From Maritimibacter sp. 55A14 (GTDB taxonomy: Bacteria; Pseudomonadota; Alphaproteobacteria; Rhodobacterales; Rhodobacteraceae): 64,000 nucleotides of DNA. Every line of letters begins with the position of its first letter. The stretch's first letter is position 1. The notes beneath the pieces were generated by a model. It saw only the letters and a list, made by a program, of their open reading frames with translations. It searched no databases and was not told the DNA's origin. A program made the translations under genes and the position numbers. The stretch spans positions 88,419 through 152,418 of the forward strand of contig NZ_QEYE01000011.1 of assembly GCF_003122205.1 (NCBI RefSeq), given 5' to 3'. Shown here piece after piece: positions 52,512 through 61,875 of the stretch.

Positions 52512-52532
52512 TGCGAACCATTCTCATTCGCA
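52512..52532. promoter_or_regulatory. Fur/Mur-like box
   Basis: TGCGAA and TTCGCA form a perfect 6-bp inverted repeat spaced by nine bases. On the minus strand it reads TGCGAATGAGAATGGTTCGC, with the AATGAGAAT core of Fur-family boxes. It lies 20 bases before the exporter ATG. A Mur-like (manganese) regulator would make sense given the gene, but Fur or Irr cannot be excluded. Confidence 0.6.
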
Positions 52533-52607
52533 GAAGTTAGCACTTGCGGAGCGGAAATCAAGCCCCAATAACGTGGACCCTGCCGACACCACCCTTCAGA
52601 GGCGCGC

Positions 52608-53063
52608 ATGGCCGAAATTGATCCGTCGAAGAACGCGAAACTGGCCCGCCAGTTCATTCAGGCGATCCCGCATTCCCGTGCGCTTGGCATGGAACTGGAA
52701 AAGCTCGGAAATGGCGAGGCGGTGATCTCGATGCGCTGGGACGAGCGGCTGGTCGGCGATCCCAAGACCGGCGTGATCCACGGCGGCGCGGTCTCGGCGC
52801 TGATGGACACCTGCGGCGGGGCGGCGGTGATGGCACATCCCGACGGCCCCGACGGCACGGCGACGCTCGATCTGCGCATCGACTACATGCGCGCCGCGAC
52901 ACCGGGGCAGCGCATCACGGCGCATGCCGTCTGCTACCATGTCACCCGCAGCGTGGCTTTCGTGCGCGCCACGGCGACCGACGAGGATAGTGCCAATCCC
53001 GTCGCCGCGGCCACCGGCGCCTTCACGCTCGAACGCCGTCAGCGCCGGGAGGGCGGGGCATGA
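52608..53063 (+). CDS. PaaI family thioesterase
   Basis: A 151-residue hotdog-fold thioesterase: [20 protein letters not shown] carries the conserved HGG and catalytic Asp region, and [15 protein letters not shown] follows. It hydrolyses acyl- or aryl-CoA. The next gene, a second thioesterase, starts within its stop (ATGA). Its start is 115 bases from the divergent exporter start, so the promoter lies near the Fur box. Confidence 0.88.
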   Translation: MAEIDPSKNAKLARQFIQAIPHSRALGMELEKLGNGEAVISMRWDERLVGDPKTGVIHGGAVSALMDTCGGAAVMAHPDGPDGTATLDLRIDYMRAATPGQRITAHAVCYHVTRSVAFVRATATDEDSANPVAAATGAFTLERRQRREGGA

Positions 53064-53569
53064 GCCGCGCCCGCCCAGAGCCCGTGCAGGTCGTCAAGCA
53101 GCGCCGCGACGCCGCGCTGACCGCCCTGGTCGAGGGCGTGCCCTATGCCCGGTTCCTGGGCATCCGTTTCGACCGCCGCGGCGACGAACTGACGGCGATG
53201 CTGCCCTTCGACGAGGCGCTGATCGGCAACCCGATGCTGCCGGCACTGCATGGCGGGGTGACCGCGGCCTTCCTGGAGTTCACCGCGATCATAGAGCTGA
53301 GCTGGTCGCTGATCTGGGAGGACATGGAGGCCGGGCGGCTCGACCTGGACAATCTGGAGGCCGAACCGCTGCCGCGCCTGCCCAAGACCATCGACTTCAC
53401 TGTGGACTACCTGCGCACCGGGCTGCCGCGCGACGCCTATGCGCGGGCGCGGGTGAACCGCTCCGGGCGGCGCTATGCCTCGGTCCATGTCGAGGGTTGG
53501 CAGGACAACCGCTCGCGGCTGTTCGCGCAGGCCACCGGCCATTTCCTGATGCCTGCCCGCGATGGCTGA
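53060..53569 (+). CDS. PaaI family thioesterase (second copy)
   Basis: A 169-residue hotdog-fold protein with [20 protein letters not shown] in place of the usual motif and [19 protein letters not shown]. It overlaps the previous gene by ATGA and the MATE gene by eight bases, so the three are tightly linked. Two adjacent thioesterases may form a heteromer. The neighbouring MATE pump may export a product, but this is speculative. Confidence 0.85.
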   Translation: MSRARPEPVQVVKQRRDAALTALVEGVPYARFLGIRFDRRGDELTAMLPFDEALIGNPMLPALHGGVTAAFLEFTAIIELSWSLIWEDMEAGRLDLDNLEAEPLPRLPKTIDFTVDYLRTGLPRDAYARARVNRSGRRYASVHVEGWQDNRSRLFAQATGHFLMPARDG

Positions 53570-54908
53570 CAGCTCTGCCGAGGCGGAGGTGGAGGTCGCG
53601 CTCGGCCCGCTGACCCATCGCCGCGTGCTTCATATCGCGCTGCCCATCGTGCTCTCCAACGCCACGGTTCCGATCCTGGGCGCGGTCGATACCGGCGTCG
53701 TCGGGCAGTTGGGCGAGGCCGCGCCGATCGGCGCGGTGGGTATCGGCGCGATCGTCATCACGGCGCTATACTGGATATTCGGTTTCCTGCGCATGGGAAC
53801 CTCCGGGCTTGCCGCGCAGGCGCGCGGGCGGCGCGACCGGGCGGAACTTTTGGCGTTGCTCACCCGCACGTTGCTGATCGGCGGTGCGGCGGGCTGCGCG
53901 CTGGTCGCCCTCCAGGGGCCGATCTTCTGGGGAGCCTTCCGCCTCTCGCCGGCCACGTCCGAGGTCGAGGCCCTGGCCCGCGACTACATGGGCATCCGCA
54001 TTTTTTCGGCCCCCGCGGCAATCGCGCTATTCGGGGTCACGGGCTGGCTGATCGCGCTGGAACGCACCCGCGCCGTGCTGGCGCTGCAACTCTGGATGAA
54101 CGGGGTCAACATCGGGCTCGATCTGGTCTTCGTGCTGGGGCTGGGCTGGGGGGTGAGCGGCGTCGCGCTGGCCACGCTCATCTCGGAATGGTCGGCGCTG
54201 GGCCTGGGGTTCTGGCTCTGCCGCGAGGCGCTGGGCGATCCGCGCTGGCGCGACTGGGCGCGGGTCTTCGACGCGCCGCGGTTGCGCCAGATGGTTTCGG
54301 TCAACACCGACATCCTGATCCGCACGCTGCTGCTGGAAGGCGCTTTCGTCTCGTTCCTCTTCTTCGGGGCGGATTTCGGCGACGTGACGCTGGCGGCCAA
54401 CCAGATTCTGATCCAGTTTCTGCATGTCACGGCGCATGCGCTGGACGGCTTCGCCTTCGCGGCGGAGGCCCTGGTAGGCCATGCGCTGGGCGCCCGCGCC
54501 CGCGCCGCGCTGCGCCGGGCCGCGCTTCTCACCAGCTTCTGGGGGCTGGTGACGGTCACGCTGCTGGCCGCGGGCTTCGCGGCGCTGGGTCCCTGGATCA
54601 TCGACGTGATGACCACCGCGCAGCCCGTCCGGCTGGAGGCGCGCGGCTATCTGGGATGGATGATCCTGGCGCCCTTCGTGGGCATAGCGGCCTGGATGTT
54701 CGACGGCATCTTCATCGGCGCGACGCGCACCCGCGACATGCGCAACATGATGCTGGTGTCCTTCGTCGCCTATGTCGTGGCGGTCGCGGCGCTGGTGCCG
54801 GTCTTCGGCAATCACGGGCTCTGGGCGAGTCTTCTGGTCATGTTCGCTGTGCGCGGGGTCACGCTGGGCCTGAAATACCCCGCGCTGGAAGCCGCCGCCG
54901 AGACCTGA
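53562..54908 (+). CDS. MATE family efflux transporter
   Basis: A 448-residue, twelve-span exporter of the MATE family: NATVPILGAVDTGVVGQLGE, FGFLRMGTSGLAAQARGRRD and later DGFAFAAEALVGHALGARA are the paired signatures of the two halves. It is of the DinF-like group rather than the NorM group. It begins inside the end of the thioesterase gene. Confidence 0.9.
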   Translation: MADSSAEAEVEVALGPLTHRRVLHIALPIVLSNATVPILGAVDTGVVGQLGEAAPIGAVGIGAIVITALYWIFGFLRMGTSGLAAQARGRRDRAELLALLTRTLLIGGAAGCALVALQGPIFWGAFRLSPATSEVEALARDYMGIRIFSAPAAIALFGVTGWLIALERTRAVLALQLWMNGVNIGLDLVFVLGLGWGVSGVALATLISEWSALGLGFWLCREALGDPRWRDWARVFDAPRLRQMVSVNTDILIRTLLLEGAFVSFLFFGADFGDVTLAANQILIQFLHVTAHALDGFAFAAEALVGHALGARARAALRRAALLTSFWGLVTVTLLAAGFAALGPWIIDVMTTAQPVRLEARGYLGWMILAPFVGIAAWMFDGIFIGATRTRDMRNMMLVSFVAYVVAVAALVPVFGNHGLWASLLVMFAVRGVTLGLKYPALEAAAET

Positions 54909-54919
54909 GTCGGGGCGGA

Positions 54920-55273
54920 TCAGAGAATTGGCAGCACGGCCTCGGGCGGGCGGCCCAGCGCCGCCTTGCCGTTGGCGAAGACGATGGGCCGCTCGATCAG
55001 GATCGGATGGGCGACCATGGCGGCGATCAGATCGTCCTCGTCGGCATCCTCGCTGAGCCCCAGATCGGTGAAGAGCTTGTCCTTGATCCGCATCATGCCC
55101 ACCGCCGGCACGCCCAGCAGGGTCATCGCGGCGCGGATCTCCGCGGCGCTCGGTGGCTGCTTGAGATAGAGCCGCACGTCGATCGCCACCTCGCGCGTCT
55201 CCAGCAACTCCAGCGTCTGCCGGGATTTGGAGCATCGCGGGTTGTGCCAGATCGTCACTGGTGTCACAGCCAT
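54920..55273 (-). CDS. arsC: ArsC/Spx-like arsenate reductase family protein
   Basis: A 117-residue thioredoxin-fold protein: [18 protein letters not shown] with the redox Cys14, and [21 protein letters not shown] at the substrate end. It fits glutaredoxin-linked arsenate reductase (YfgD/ArsC type). No other arsenic-resistance gene is adjacent. Its 5' end overlaps the pyrD stop by ten bases. Confidence 0.85.
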   Translation of the reverse strand: MAVTPVTIWHNPRCSKSRQTLELLETREVAIDVRLYLKQPPSAAEIRAAMTLLGVPAVGMMRIKDKLFTDLGLSEDADEDDLIAAMVAHPILIERPIVFANGKAALGRPPEAVLPIL

Positions 55274-56322
55274 TCCTCCCTTCCCGTGCCCACGGCTTCG
55301 GACACATTGCAGTATCCCGCCTGCGCCAGCAAGCGGTCCAGCCCCCGCGCCACCTTCGCGGGGAGAGATATGCCGTCATAGACCATCGCGGTGTAGAACT
55401 GCACCGCCGATGCGCCGGCGCGGATCTTCGCGAAGGCGTCCTCGGCCGATCCGATGCCGCCTACGCCGATCAGCGGCATTGCGCCCTCGGTAAGCTGCGA
55501 GAGCCGCGCCAGCACGCGGGTAGAGCGCTCGAATAGCGGCCGGCCGGAGAGTCCGCCGGCCTGCGCCGCCTGCGGGTCGGTCAGCCCGTCGCGCGACAGG
55601 GTGGTGTTGGTGGCGATGATCGCGTCAATGCCCGCGCCTTGCGCCACTTCAGCGATCTCGGCCAGTTCGTCCCCCGACAGGTCGGGGGCGATCTTAAGGA
55701 AGACCGGTAGCGGGCGGGGCAGGTCGGCGCGGGCCTCCATGACGCCACGCAACAGCGCGGTCAGCGCCGCGCGGCCCTGAAGGTCGCGCAGCTTCTCGGT
55801 GTTGGGCGAGGAGACGTTGACGGTCGCGAAATCCACGTACGGGCCGGCGATGCGCAGAACACGGGCGAAATCGGCGGCCCGGTCGGCGCTGTCCTTGTTG
55901 GCGCCCAGATTGAGGCCGACCACGCCGTCCTTCGGTCGCCGCGCCAGCCGCGCGGCGATCGCCTCGGCGCCGTCATTGTTGAAGCCGAAACGGTTGATCG
56001 CGGCGCGGTCGGGCGTCAGCCGGAAAAGTCTCGGCCGCGGGTTGCCGGGCTGCGCGCGCGGCGTCGCAGCGCCGACCTCGATAAAGCCGAAGCCCGCGCG
56101 CAGAAGCGGTGCCACGGCTTCGGCGTTCTTGTCATAGCCCGCCGCGAGCCCCACCGGGTTGGGCAGCGGCAGCCCCGCCAGCGTCGTGGCCAGACGGGCC
56201 GAGGTGACGGGGCCGGGCAAGGGCAGAAGCCCGCTTCGCAACGCGCGGATCGAGAGCGCGTGCGCGCGTTCGGGGTCGAGCCGGTGCAGCGCGGCCAGCC
56301 CGAGGCGTTCCAGCAGGCTCAC
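55264..56322 (-). CDS. pyrD: Dihydroorotate dehydrogenase (quinone), class 2
   Basis: A 352-residue membrane-linked FMN enzyme oxidising dihydroorotate with ubiquinone. Motifs are [51 protein letters not shown] and [11 protein letters not shown]. The start is a GTG that overlaps the DUF952 stop as GTGA. It lies 35 kb from pyrB, so the pyrimidine genes are not one operon. Confidence 0.94.
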   Translation of the reverse strand: MSLLERLGLAALHRLDPERAHALSIRALRSGLLPLPGPVTSARLATTLAGLPLPNPVGLAAGYDKNAEAVAPLLRAGFGFIEVGAATPRAQPGNPRPRLFRLTPDRAAINRFGFNNDGAEAIAARLARRPKDGVVGLNLGANKDSADRAADFARVLRIAGPYVDFATVNVSSPNTEKLRDLQGRAALTALLRGVMEARADLPRPLPVFLKIAPDLSGDELAEIAEVAQGAGIDAIIATNTTLSRDGLTDPQAAQAGGLSGRPLFERSTRVLARLSQLTEGAMPLIGVGGIGSAEDAFAKIRAGASAVQFYTAMVYDGISLPAKVARGLDRLLAQAGYCNVSEAVGTGREEWL

Positions 56323-56657
56323 TGGATCTCCTCCGGCAAGACATGCCCTGCCGGGCCCAGCGGCAGCGGCTTCGACCACAGGACATCCGCGAGCCGCAGC
56401 TTGCGGTAGAGATGCGGAAAGTCCTCGCCGTCCCGCGACGGCTCCCATTTCAGCGCGCCGCCCAATGGGGCGCTCTCGACGGCGGCGAGGGTCAGGCCGT
56501 CCTCGCCCGCGAAATGTTTCGCGGCGGTCGCGGCCAGTTGCCCGGCGGTCGAGAAATGGACGTAGCCATCGGCCAGGTCGACCGGCGCGCCGGCGGTCTC
56601 GCCTTTGGATTGCAGCGCCGCCCATTCCGGGGCGCGGAGTATCTTGTAGATCAGCAT
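56319..56657 (-). CDS. DUF952 family protein
   Basis: A 112-residue protein of the DUF952 family: [38 protein letters not shown] and [14 protein letters not shown]. Structures of relatives show an ADP-ribosyltransferase-like or similar small fold of unknown activity. It is coupled to pyrD by a GTGA overlap. An upstream in-frame start at 56705 lacks conservation. Confidence 0.85.
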   Translation of the reverse strand: MLIYKILRAPEWAALQSKGETAGAPVDLADGYVHFSTAGQLAATAAKHFAGEDGLTLAAVESAPLGGALKWEPSRDGEDFPHLYRKLRLADVLWSKPLPLGPAGHVLPEEIQ

Positions 56658-56688
56658 GCGCCGGACATGGCCCGGCGCGCGCGGCGGG

Positions 56689-57114
56689 TCAAGCGCCCTT
56701 CGCACCGGGCCGGGCCGTCATCCGCCGCACGCCATGCACCTGCCCAAGTCCGAACGCGGCCACGCCTGCGGCGACGGTCAGGGTGACCCAGAACCCGGCC
56801 GCGGTGAACGCACCAGGGGCCGCAGCGATCAGGGCGAGACTGCCCAGAACCCAGAGCGCGTCCGCCGCCGAGATCGCCTGCACATGCGCCGCAGGTGGCA
56901 CAGGACGCAAGCCGGTATGGGCGACGAGCCCGGCAAAGATCAACAGCCCCGCCCCCAGCATGCGCAGCGCGGGCGCGGTCCAGTCGGGCGGCGCGCTCAA
57001 GAGAAGCGCCGCCAGCGGTGCCGCGGCCAGAAGACAGGCCAGCCCGCAGGCGGCGGAGGAAGCGGCGTTCAGCTTGAGCCAGAAGCGGGCTGTGCGGGGG
57101 GAGGGATCGTGCAT
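56689..57114 (-). CDS. Four-span hypothetical membrane protein
   Basis: A 141-residue hydrophobic protein with four predicted helices (about residues 18-40, 48-68, 84-102 and 105-125). There is one Cys in the first span, and no charged residues lie inside the spans. No family is recognised. It is transcribed divergently from the XRE regulator over 103 bases and lies 31 bases upstream of the DUF952 gene, so it may be the regulator's target. Confidence 0.65.
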   Translation of the reverse strand: MHDPSPRTARFWLKLNAASSAACGLACLLAAAPLAALLLSAPPDWTAPALRMLGAGLLIFAGLVAHTGLRPVPPAAHVQAISAADALWVLGSLALIAAAPGAFTAAGFWVTLTVAAGVAAFGLGQVHGVRRMTARPGAKGA

Positions 57115-57217
57115 CTTTCTGCTCCGTGATGGTGACGGGGGCTTGATGCCAGTCCGCTCTGTATGAAATCAATTACCTTGCAGGTCATGCCCGACCTGTC
57201 CCGTTGCGGAGCCGCCG

Positions 57218-57988
57218 ATGTCCGAGACCGCCTTTCCTGCGATGCTGCGCGACTGGCGCAGGCGCGCCCGGTTCAGCCAGCTCGATCTGGCCCTGGAGGC
57301 AGGTCTCTCGCAGCGCCATCTGAGCTTCCTGGAAACCGGGCGGGCGCGGCCCGGTGCCGAGTTGGTGCGACGGCTGGGCGCGGCGCTGGGCATGCCCGCG
57401 GCGGAGCTTGCCGCGCTCACCCGCGCGGCGGGCTACGCGCCCCCCGGCGGCGCGAATTGGGGGGCGGAGACGCGCGCCGCGCTCGATGCCGCGGTGGGGC
57501 ATGTGCTGGACGGGCACGCGCCCTATCCGGCGGTGGCGATGGACTGGATGTGGACTGTCAGCCGCGCGAATGCCCCGGCGCTGGCCTTCTTTTCCCGGCT
57601 CGGGCTGGGGGCGGAGCGCAATCTGCTGCGTGCCGTCCTCGCGCCGGGGCCGCTGCGAGAGCGCATGGAGAACTGGGAGGAGACCGCCGCCGCGCTGCTG
57701 CGTCTTATCGCACTGGAGATCGCCCGCCGTCCGAACGACCCGGCGGGCCGCGCCTTGCTGGAGGAGTTGCGTTCCCTGGCCGGGAAGGCGGTGCTGGAGG
57801 GGACCGCCCAATCCGCACGTCCCGCGCCGGTGATGAGCCTGACGATCCGGCTGGGGGAGGCGCGGCTGTCGCTGCTGAGCATGATCGCCACCATCGGCAT
57901 GAGCCACGACGCGATGATCGACGATCTGCGGATCGAGACGCTGTTGCCCGCGGACGCGCAAACCCGCGCCTGGTTCGAGGCGCTCTGA
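57218..57988 (+). CDS. XRE-family regulator with MmyB-like ligand domain
   Basis: A 256-residue protein. The N-terminal helix-turn-helix is FSQLDLALEAGLSQRHLSFLETGRARP (in part). The rest, from about residue 85, is an MmyB-like ligand-binding domain (VAMDWMWTVSRANAPALAFF) that in relatives binds fatty acids. It probably controls its divergent neighbour and itself. CGGAG precedes the ATG. Confidence 0.87.
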   Translation: MSETAFPAMLRDWRRRARFSQLDLALEAGLSQRHLSFLETGRARPGAELVRRLGAALGMPAAELAALTRAAGYAPPGGANWGAETRAALDAAVGHVLDGHAPYPAVAMDWMWTVSRANAPALAFFSRLGLGAERNLLRAVLAPGPLRERMENWEETAAALLRLIALEIARRPNDPAGRALLEELRSLAGKAVLEGTAQSARPAPVMSLTIRLGEARLSLLSMIATIGMSHDAMIDDLRIETLLPADAQTRAWFEAL

Positions 57989-57995
57989 CCAGCAG

Positions 57996-58322
57996 TCAGC
58001 CCGAAGGTGCGGCGTGAAGGGACTGTACCTCGTCGAAGACTTCAAGTTCCGGCGGGCCGAGATAGAGGTCGCCCTGGGGTTTCGCGTCCTTGTGGGCAGC
58101 GCGAAACGCCTCGGACCGGGTCCAGGCTTCGAAGGCGGCGCGGGTGGTCCAGAACGTATGCGAGGCGTAGAGCGTGTGATCGGCCTGCGGCTCGCCCTTC
58201 ATCAGGTGGAAGGACACGAAGCCAGGCACGTCCTGCAAATGGCTGTCGCGGGTCTTCCAGACGGTCTCGAACTCCGCCTCGCGGCCGGATTTGACCTTGA
58301 AACGGTTCATGGTCAGGAACAT
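57996..58322 (-). CDS. Antibiotic biosynthesis monooxygenase-type (ABM) protein
   Basis: A 108-residue dimeric-ferredoxin-fold protein: MFLTMNRFKVKSGREAEFET, LQDVPGFVSFHLMKGEP, YASHTFWTTRAAFEAW. Relatives act as quinol monooxygenases or haem-degrading (IsdG-like) enzymes; this sequence does not decide. It lies seven bases from the 3' end of the XRE gene, converging. The start at 58322 is preferred over an extension to 58400. Confidence 0.82.
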   Translation of the reverse strand: MFLTMNRFKVKSGREAEFETVWKTRDSHLQDVPGFVSFHLMKGEPQADHTLYASHTFWTTRAAFEAWTRSEAFRAAHKDAKPQGDLYLGPPELEVFDEVQSLHAAPSG

Positions 58323-58419
58323 GGCGCGGCCTCCCTCCTGCCTACGGGTCTTCAGATAGCCCGTGCCCGGCAGTATACCAGCCCTTCCGTTCCCCGGCAC
58401 CCGCCGCTAGCGTGGCGCC

Positions 58420-59097
58420 ATGTGCGGACGTTTCGCAATCACCTTGCCGGACGAGGCGGTGGCCCGGCTCTTCGCCGCGACCCCTTCCAACGACCTGCCG
58501 CCGGTGCCGCGCTACAATGTCTGCCCGACCCAGGACGTGGCGGCGGTGACGAGCGCCGGCGCGGCGCGGCGGCTCAGACCCATGCGCTGGGGGTTCCTGC
58601 CGCACTGGTACAAGTGCCCGACAGACGGCCCGCTGCTGATCAACGCACGCGCCGAGAGCATCGCGAAGAAGCCCGCCTTCCGCGACGCCGCCAGCGCCCG
58701 GCGTTGCCTGATCCCGGCCTCTGGCTTCTTCGAATGGACAAAAGATGCGGAAGGCAAGCGCCTGCCCTGGTACATCCACCCCGCAGAGAGCGACGCGCTG
58801 GCCTTCGCCGGCATCTGGCAGGACTGGGAGGCCGAGGGTGTCCGCCTGACCACCTGCGCCATCGTAACCACCGCAGCGAGTACGGCGCTCTCGGCCATTC
58901 ATCACCGGATGCCAGTCGTGGTGGCTCCGGATGACTGGCCGCTCTGGTTGGGAGAGGCGGGGCATGGGGCCGCCCGGTTGATGCGGCCTGCGCCGTAGGA
59001 CGCGCTGGCCTTCCACCGGGTCTCGGCGCGCGTCAACTCCAACCGTCCCGACGATGCGGAGTTGATCGAGCCGGTCGGTGAGGGAGACGCGGCGTGA
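58420..59097 (+). pseudogene. yedK: SRAP (HMCES/YedK) protein interrupted by an amber codon
   Basis: Opening MCGRFAITL has the essential Cys2; NARAES holds Asn75, SGFFEW Glu105 and IHHRMPV the catalytic His near 161. SRAP proteins bind abasic sites in single-stranded DNA and form a protective thiazolidine link. The frame meets TAG at 58996-58998, exactly where homologs read PEDALAFHRV; the next codons are DALAFHRVSARVNSN and continue in frame to a TGA at 59095-59097. The stop thus looks like a single change in a Glu codon. The 192-residue product keeps the active residues but lacks about 32 C-terminal ones. Confidence 0.85.
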
Positions 59098-59127
59098 CCG
59101 CGCCAGCCGCGCCACCTCAGCCGCGCG

Positions 59128-59994
59128 TCAGCCGCGCGCGAGTTGCGCCTGGAAGACAGCGATATTGGCCACAAGACCCGGCAGCAGCCACTGGAAGAGT
59201 TGAACGACGCGCGCCACCTCACCCGGTGCCGCGTCGCGCTCGGCGGCCTCGCGCAGCATCTCCGGCGTCAGCCCGGCGGGGTTGGGCAGGGCGCGCGCCA
59301 GCGCCACGGCCTCGTCATGGATCGCCTGGGTCACGGTGGCATAGCTGGCGTCGGCGATCCGCGGGCGCAGGCCGGCCCAGGCGACGTGCAGATACGTGGG
59401 CCAGCGGGCCAGGGCGCGGTAATCGGTATTTACGAAGGGAAGGCCCAGCACCGTCTGCATGTCGGTGTAGAGTGCGCGGGTCTCGGGCTCGGCGTGATGC
59501 GGCTCCATCAGGACGAGCGGCGCCGGGCTGGGTCGGCCGCGCGGCGTGATGCAATTCACCTCGGAAGTCTCCGACAGGCTCTCGCCTTCGAGCAGCAGCC
59601 GCGCCAGCGTGGCGATCAGCAGATAGGCCATGTTGCCTTCGGCGAAGATCTCCTGGGCGGCGGCGATGCTTTCGATCTCGCGCGGCGCATAGCCACGGGC
59701 CTGCAACTCCGCCGTCAGGGGCGGTGTGGACAGTATCGTGACATGGGCCTCGGATCGCTCGCGCAGGCGCTGGCGGGCCGCGCCGAATTCCTCGGAGGCA
59801 CAAAGGGGCCTGAGCCCGGACCAGAGCACGTCCCAGAAGGCGGGGTAATGGGCGAAGGCCATCGTCACGACCCCCATCCATGGCACCCCGAGTACGGCCT
59901 TGGTGTCTTCGTAGCTGTCGCGGACCGGCCCGGTGGCGAGGTATTCGGGCAACGGGTGGATCGCGGGGATCGGGTCTGGCTTCCGGCGCTGCAT
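59128..59994 (-). CDS. DehI-type haloacid dehalogenase family protein
   Basis: A 288-residue protein in two similar halves: DTKAVLGVPWMGVVTMAFAH and later DMQTVLGLPFVNTDYRALAR, each followed by a W...GLRP stretch. This is the internal duplication of the DehI family, which hydrolyses 2-halocarboxylic acids through an activated water. Substrate and activity are not proven; the family also includes non-dehalogenases. The start is the ATG at 59994, with AGGACC upstream; a GTG nine codons earlier is possible. Confidence 0.8.
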   Translation of the reverse strand: MQRRKPDPIPAIHPLPEYLATGPVRDSYEDTKAVLGVPWMGVVTMAFAHYPAFWDVLWSGLRPLCASEEFGAARQRLRERSEAHVTILSTPPLTAELQARGYAPREIESIAAAQEIFAEGNMAYLLIATLARLLLEGESLSETSEVNCITPRGRPSPAPLVLMEPHHAEPETRALYTDMQTVLGLPFVNTDYRALARWPTYLHVAWAGLRPRIADASYATVTQAIHDEAVALARALPNPAGLTPEMLREAAERDAAPGEVARVVQLFQWLLPGLVANIAVFQAQLARG

Positions 59995-60319
59995 GGGTGG
60001 GGTCCTGACAATCGGTTTCACGCTACACGGCCTGCGGGGCGCACCCGTGGTGCCGCCAGCGCCGACCTTCGCAAACTTACCCGCTCCGGTGGAACTGGCA
60101 AGGGGCGCCGACGATCGGGGATCGTGGCCGGGAATTACTGAAGCGGCAGCCGCAGCGAAGCTAACCGGCCTGTTTCAGCGACGCGAAAGGTTCATAGGTC
60201 GGGTTTCCAATCCATTTGTTAAGCTTATCTTATTAATTCGTTAATTTTGGAAGATTGCCTGGGTGTTTGATCCCACGGTTTGATGGTGTGATCCTTTCGC
60301 AGGAATGGAAGGAAGCACT
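59995..60319. other. Intergenic region between DehI and IS481 remnant
   Basis: A 325-base stretch with no supported gene. It becomes AT-rich around 60205-60250 (runs such as TTAAGCTTATC and TTAATTCGTTAAT), unlike its GC-rich surroundings. This probably marks the left flank of the IS481-type insertion. No complete inverted repeat was identified. Confidence 0.5.
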
Positions 60320-60535
60320 ATGGGACAAGTTCGTCATGGCAGCGACACGACCACGCACGCCGTCAGAGCTGCAATACAGCGATCGCAGGCTTCGCTCGCG
60401 CAGCTGAGTCGGGAGTTGGGGATCAACCCCAAGACGGTTGCAAAGTGGCGGACGCGGGCGACGGTCGAGGATCTGAAGACCGGGCCCAAGGAGCCGCGCT
60501 CCACGGTCCGGACCGAAGCGGAGCGGTCCGCGTGA
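60320..60535 (+). pseudogene. IS481-family transposase, N-terminal remnant
   Basis: The frame encodes 71 residues: MGQVRHGSDTTTHAVRAAIQ, the helix-turn-helix SQASLAQLSRELGINPKTVAKW, and GPKEPRSTVRTEAE, typical of the N-terminus of IS481-type transposases. It ends at a stop straight after this, so the DDE catalytic domain is missing. The element is a dead fragment. Confidence 0.8.
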
Positions 60536-60575
60536 TCGGAGCACAGGGCCTCGAATATTTGTATAGGATAACAAG

Positions 60576-60698
60576 ATGAACGATATCGCCACGAAACCTG
60601 CACTGTCAGTTCCCGAGCCGCTGAACCTGATCGACAACAACTGGATCCCGTCGCGGACTGGCAAGGTTCGTCCTGTCGTTTCCCGCGCACGCCCGTGA
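60576..60698 (+). pseudogene. Aldehyde dehydrogenase N-terminal fragment
   Basis: A 40-residue reading frame, with NLIDNNWIPSRTGKVRPVVS matching the first strand region of NAD-dependent aldehyde dehydrogenases, then a stop. The rest of the enzyme (about 450 residues) is absent. It lies between the transposase remnant and panE and is a deletion scar. It may still be translated into a short peptide. Confidence 0.6.
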
Positions 60699-60730
60699 CC
60701 ATTGGCGTATAACGTCGAAGGAGAAGTCAC

Positions 60731-61636
60731 ATGAGAATCGCAGTGATGGGGGCGGGTGCGGTCGGCTGCTACTACGGGGCCATGCTCGCGCTTGCCGGTC
60801 ACGAGGTGGTGCTTGTGGGGCGCGCCGCTTTCGTTGACGCGGTCTCGCGGGATGGCCTGATCCTGGAAAAGGATGGAAAGCGTCTGGTTGCGCAGGTCGA
60901 GGCCAGCAGTGATCCTTCTGCGATCGCGGGTGCCGGCATGGTGATGATCTGCGTGAAATCCGGGGATACCGAAGAGGCCGGGCGCCAGATCGCACCCTAT
61001 CTCGATCCAACTGCCCGCGTGCTCAGCCTGCAAAACGGCGTCTCCAATGCCGAAATGCTCAACGGCATCCTCGGGCGGCCGGTGCTGCCCGTGGTGGTCT
61101 ATGTTGCCAGTCGCATGAATGGGCCTGACATTGTGCGCCACGAGGGCCGCGGCGATCTGGAATTGTCGGGACAGGGCGCGGAGGACGTGGCCGGTATCCT
61201 CAACGCGGCCGGCGTCGAGACGCGCGTTTCCGAAGACGTGATGAGTTCTCTCTGGGCCAAGCTGGTTGTGAACTGCGCCATCAATCCGCTCTCGGCGATC
61301 ACCGGGCTTCCCTACGGGAAAATGGCCGCGCAGGAGGGCGTTCCGCAACTGATGGAGGATATCGCCCGCGAAGCCCTTTCCGTCGCCCAGGCGGAAGGCA
61401 TTTCCGTGTCCGATGCGGTGTTCGAGACGATCCGGACTATTCCGGTCTCGATGGCCGGTCAGGTCTCGTCGACGGCACAGGACCTCGTGCGTGGCAAGCC
61501 GACCGAGATCGACTTTCTCAATGGGGAAATCGTGGAACGGGCCACGAAACTTGGCATCGACGTGCCGATCAATCGCACTTTGACCTTGCTGGTGAAATGC
61601 GCCGAACGCGGAAATGCGAATGACCGGAAAACCTAA
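60731..61636 (+). CDS. panE: 2-dehydropantoate 2-reductase family protein
   Basis: A 301-residue ketopantoate reductase-like enzyme: the NADP loop MRIAVMGAGAVGCYYGAMLA, the MICVKSGDTEEA and LSLQNGVSN segments, and the catalytic Lys in LWAKLVVNCAINPLSAITG. It would reduce ketopantoate to pantoate in CoA synthesis, but many paralogues act on other 2-oxo acids. It is the only intact gene between the fragments on both sides. Confidence 0.88.
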   Translation: MRIAVMGAGAVGCYYGAMLALAGHEVVLVGRAAFVDAVSRDGLILEKDGKRLVAQVEASSDPSAIAGAGMVMICVKSGDTEEAGRQIAPYLDPTARVLSLQNGVSNAEMLNGILGRPVLPVVVYVASRMNGPDIVRHEGRGDLELSGQGAEDVAGILNAAGVETRVSEDVMSSLWAKLVVNCAINPLSAITGLPYGKMAAQEGVPQLMEDIAREALSVAQAEGISVSDAVFETIRTIPVSMAGQVSSTAQDLVRGKPTEIDFLNGEIVERATKLGIDVPINRTLTLLVKCAERGNANDRKT

Positions 61637-61701
61637 GCAGGCAGCCAGCGACCGTTTCTGACGGTTGGCGAAATGCCGCGAAACAAGACGAAGGTCGAAC
61701 A

Positions 61702-61875
61702 ATGAAAGTTGAACATATCGCGGCCTTCTCAAGTGGCGAGCTTGGCAGTAATCCGGCGGGCGTCGTCATCTGCGACGAACTGCCCGAACCGACGGCGATG
61801 CAGAAGGTCGCCGCGGACGTCGGTTATTCCGAATCCGTATTTGCCGCATCCGTCGGGGACGCGTGGCGGGTGCGC
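61702..61875 (+). pseudogene. PhzF-family isomerase, N-terminal stub
   Basis: The first 58 codons, MKVEHIAAFSSGELGSNPAG to DAWRVR, are the start of a PhzF-like isomerase, with the catalytic Glu in GYSESVFA. After DAWRVR the match ends abruptly and the bases become the antisense of a fumarase fragment. The open frame continues to 62055 but codes nothing recognisable. Confidence 0.75.
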
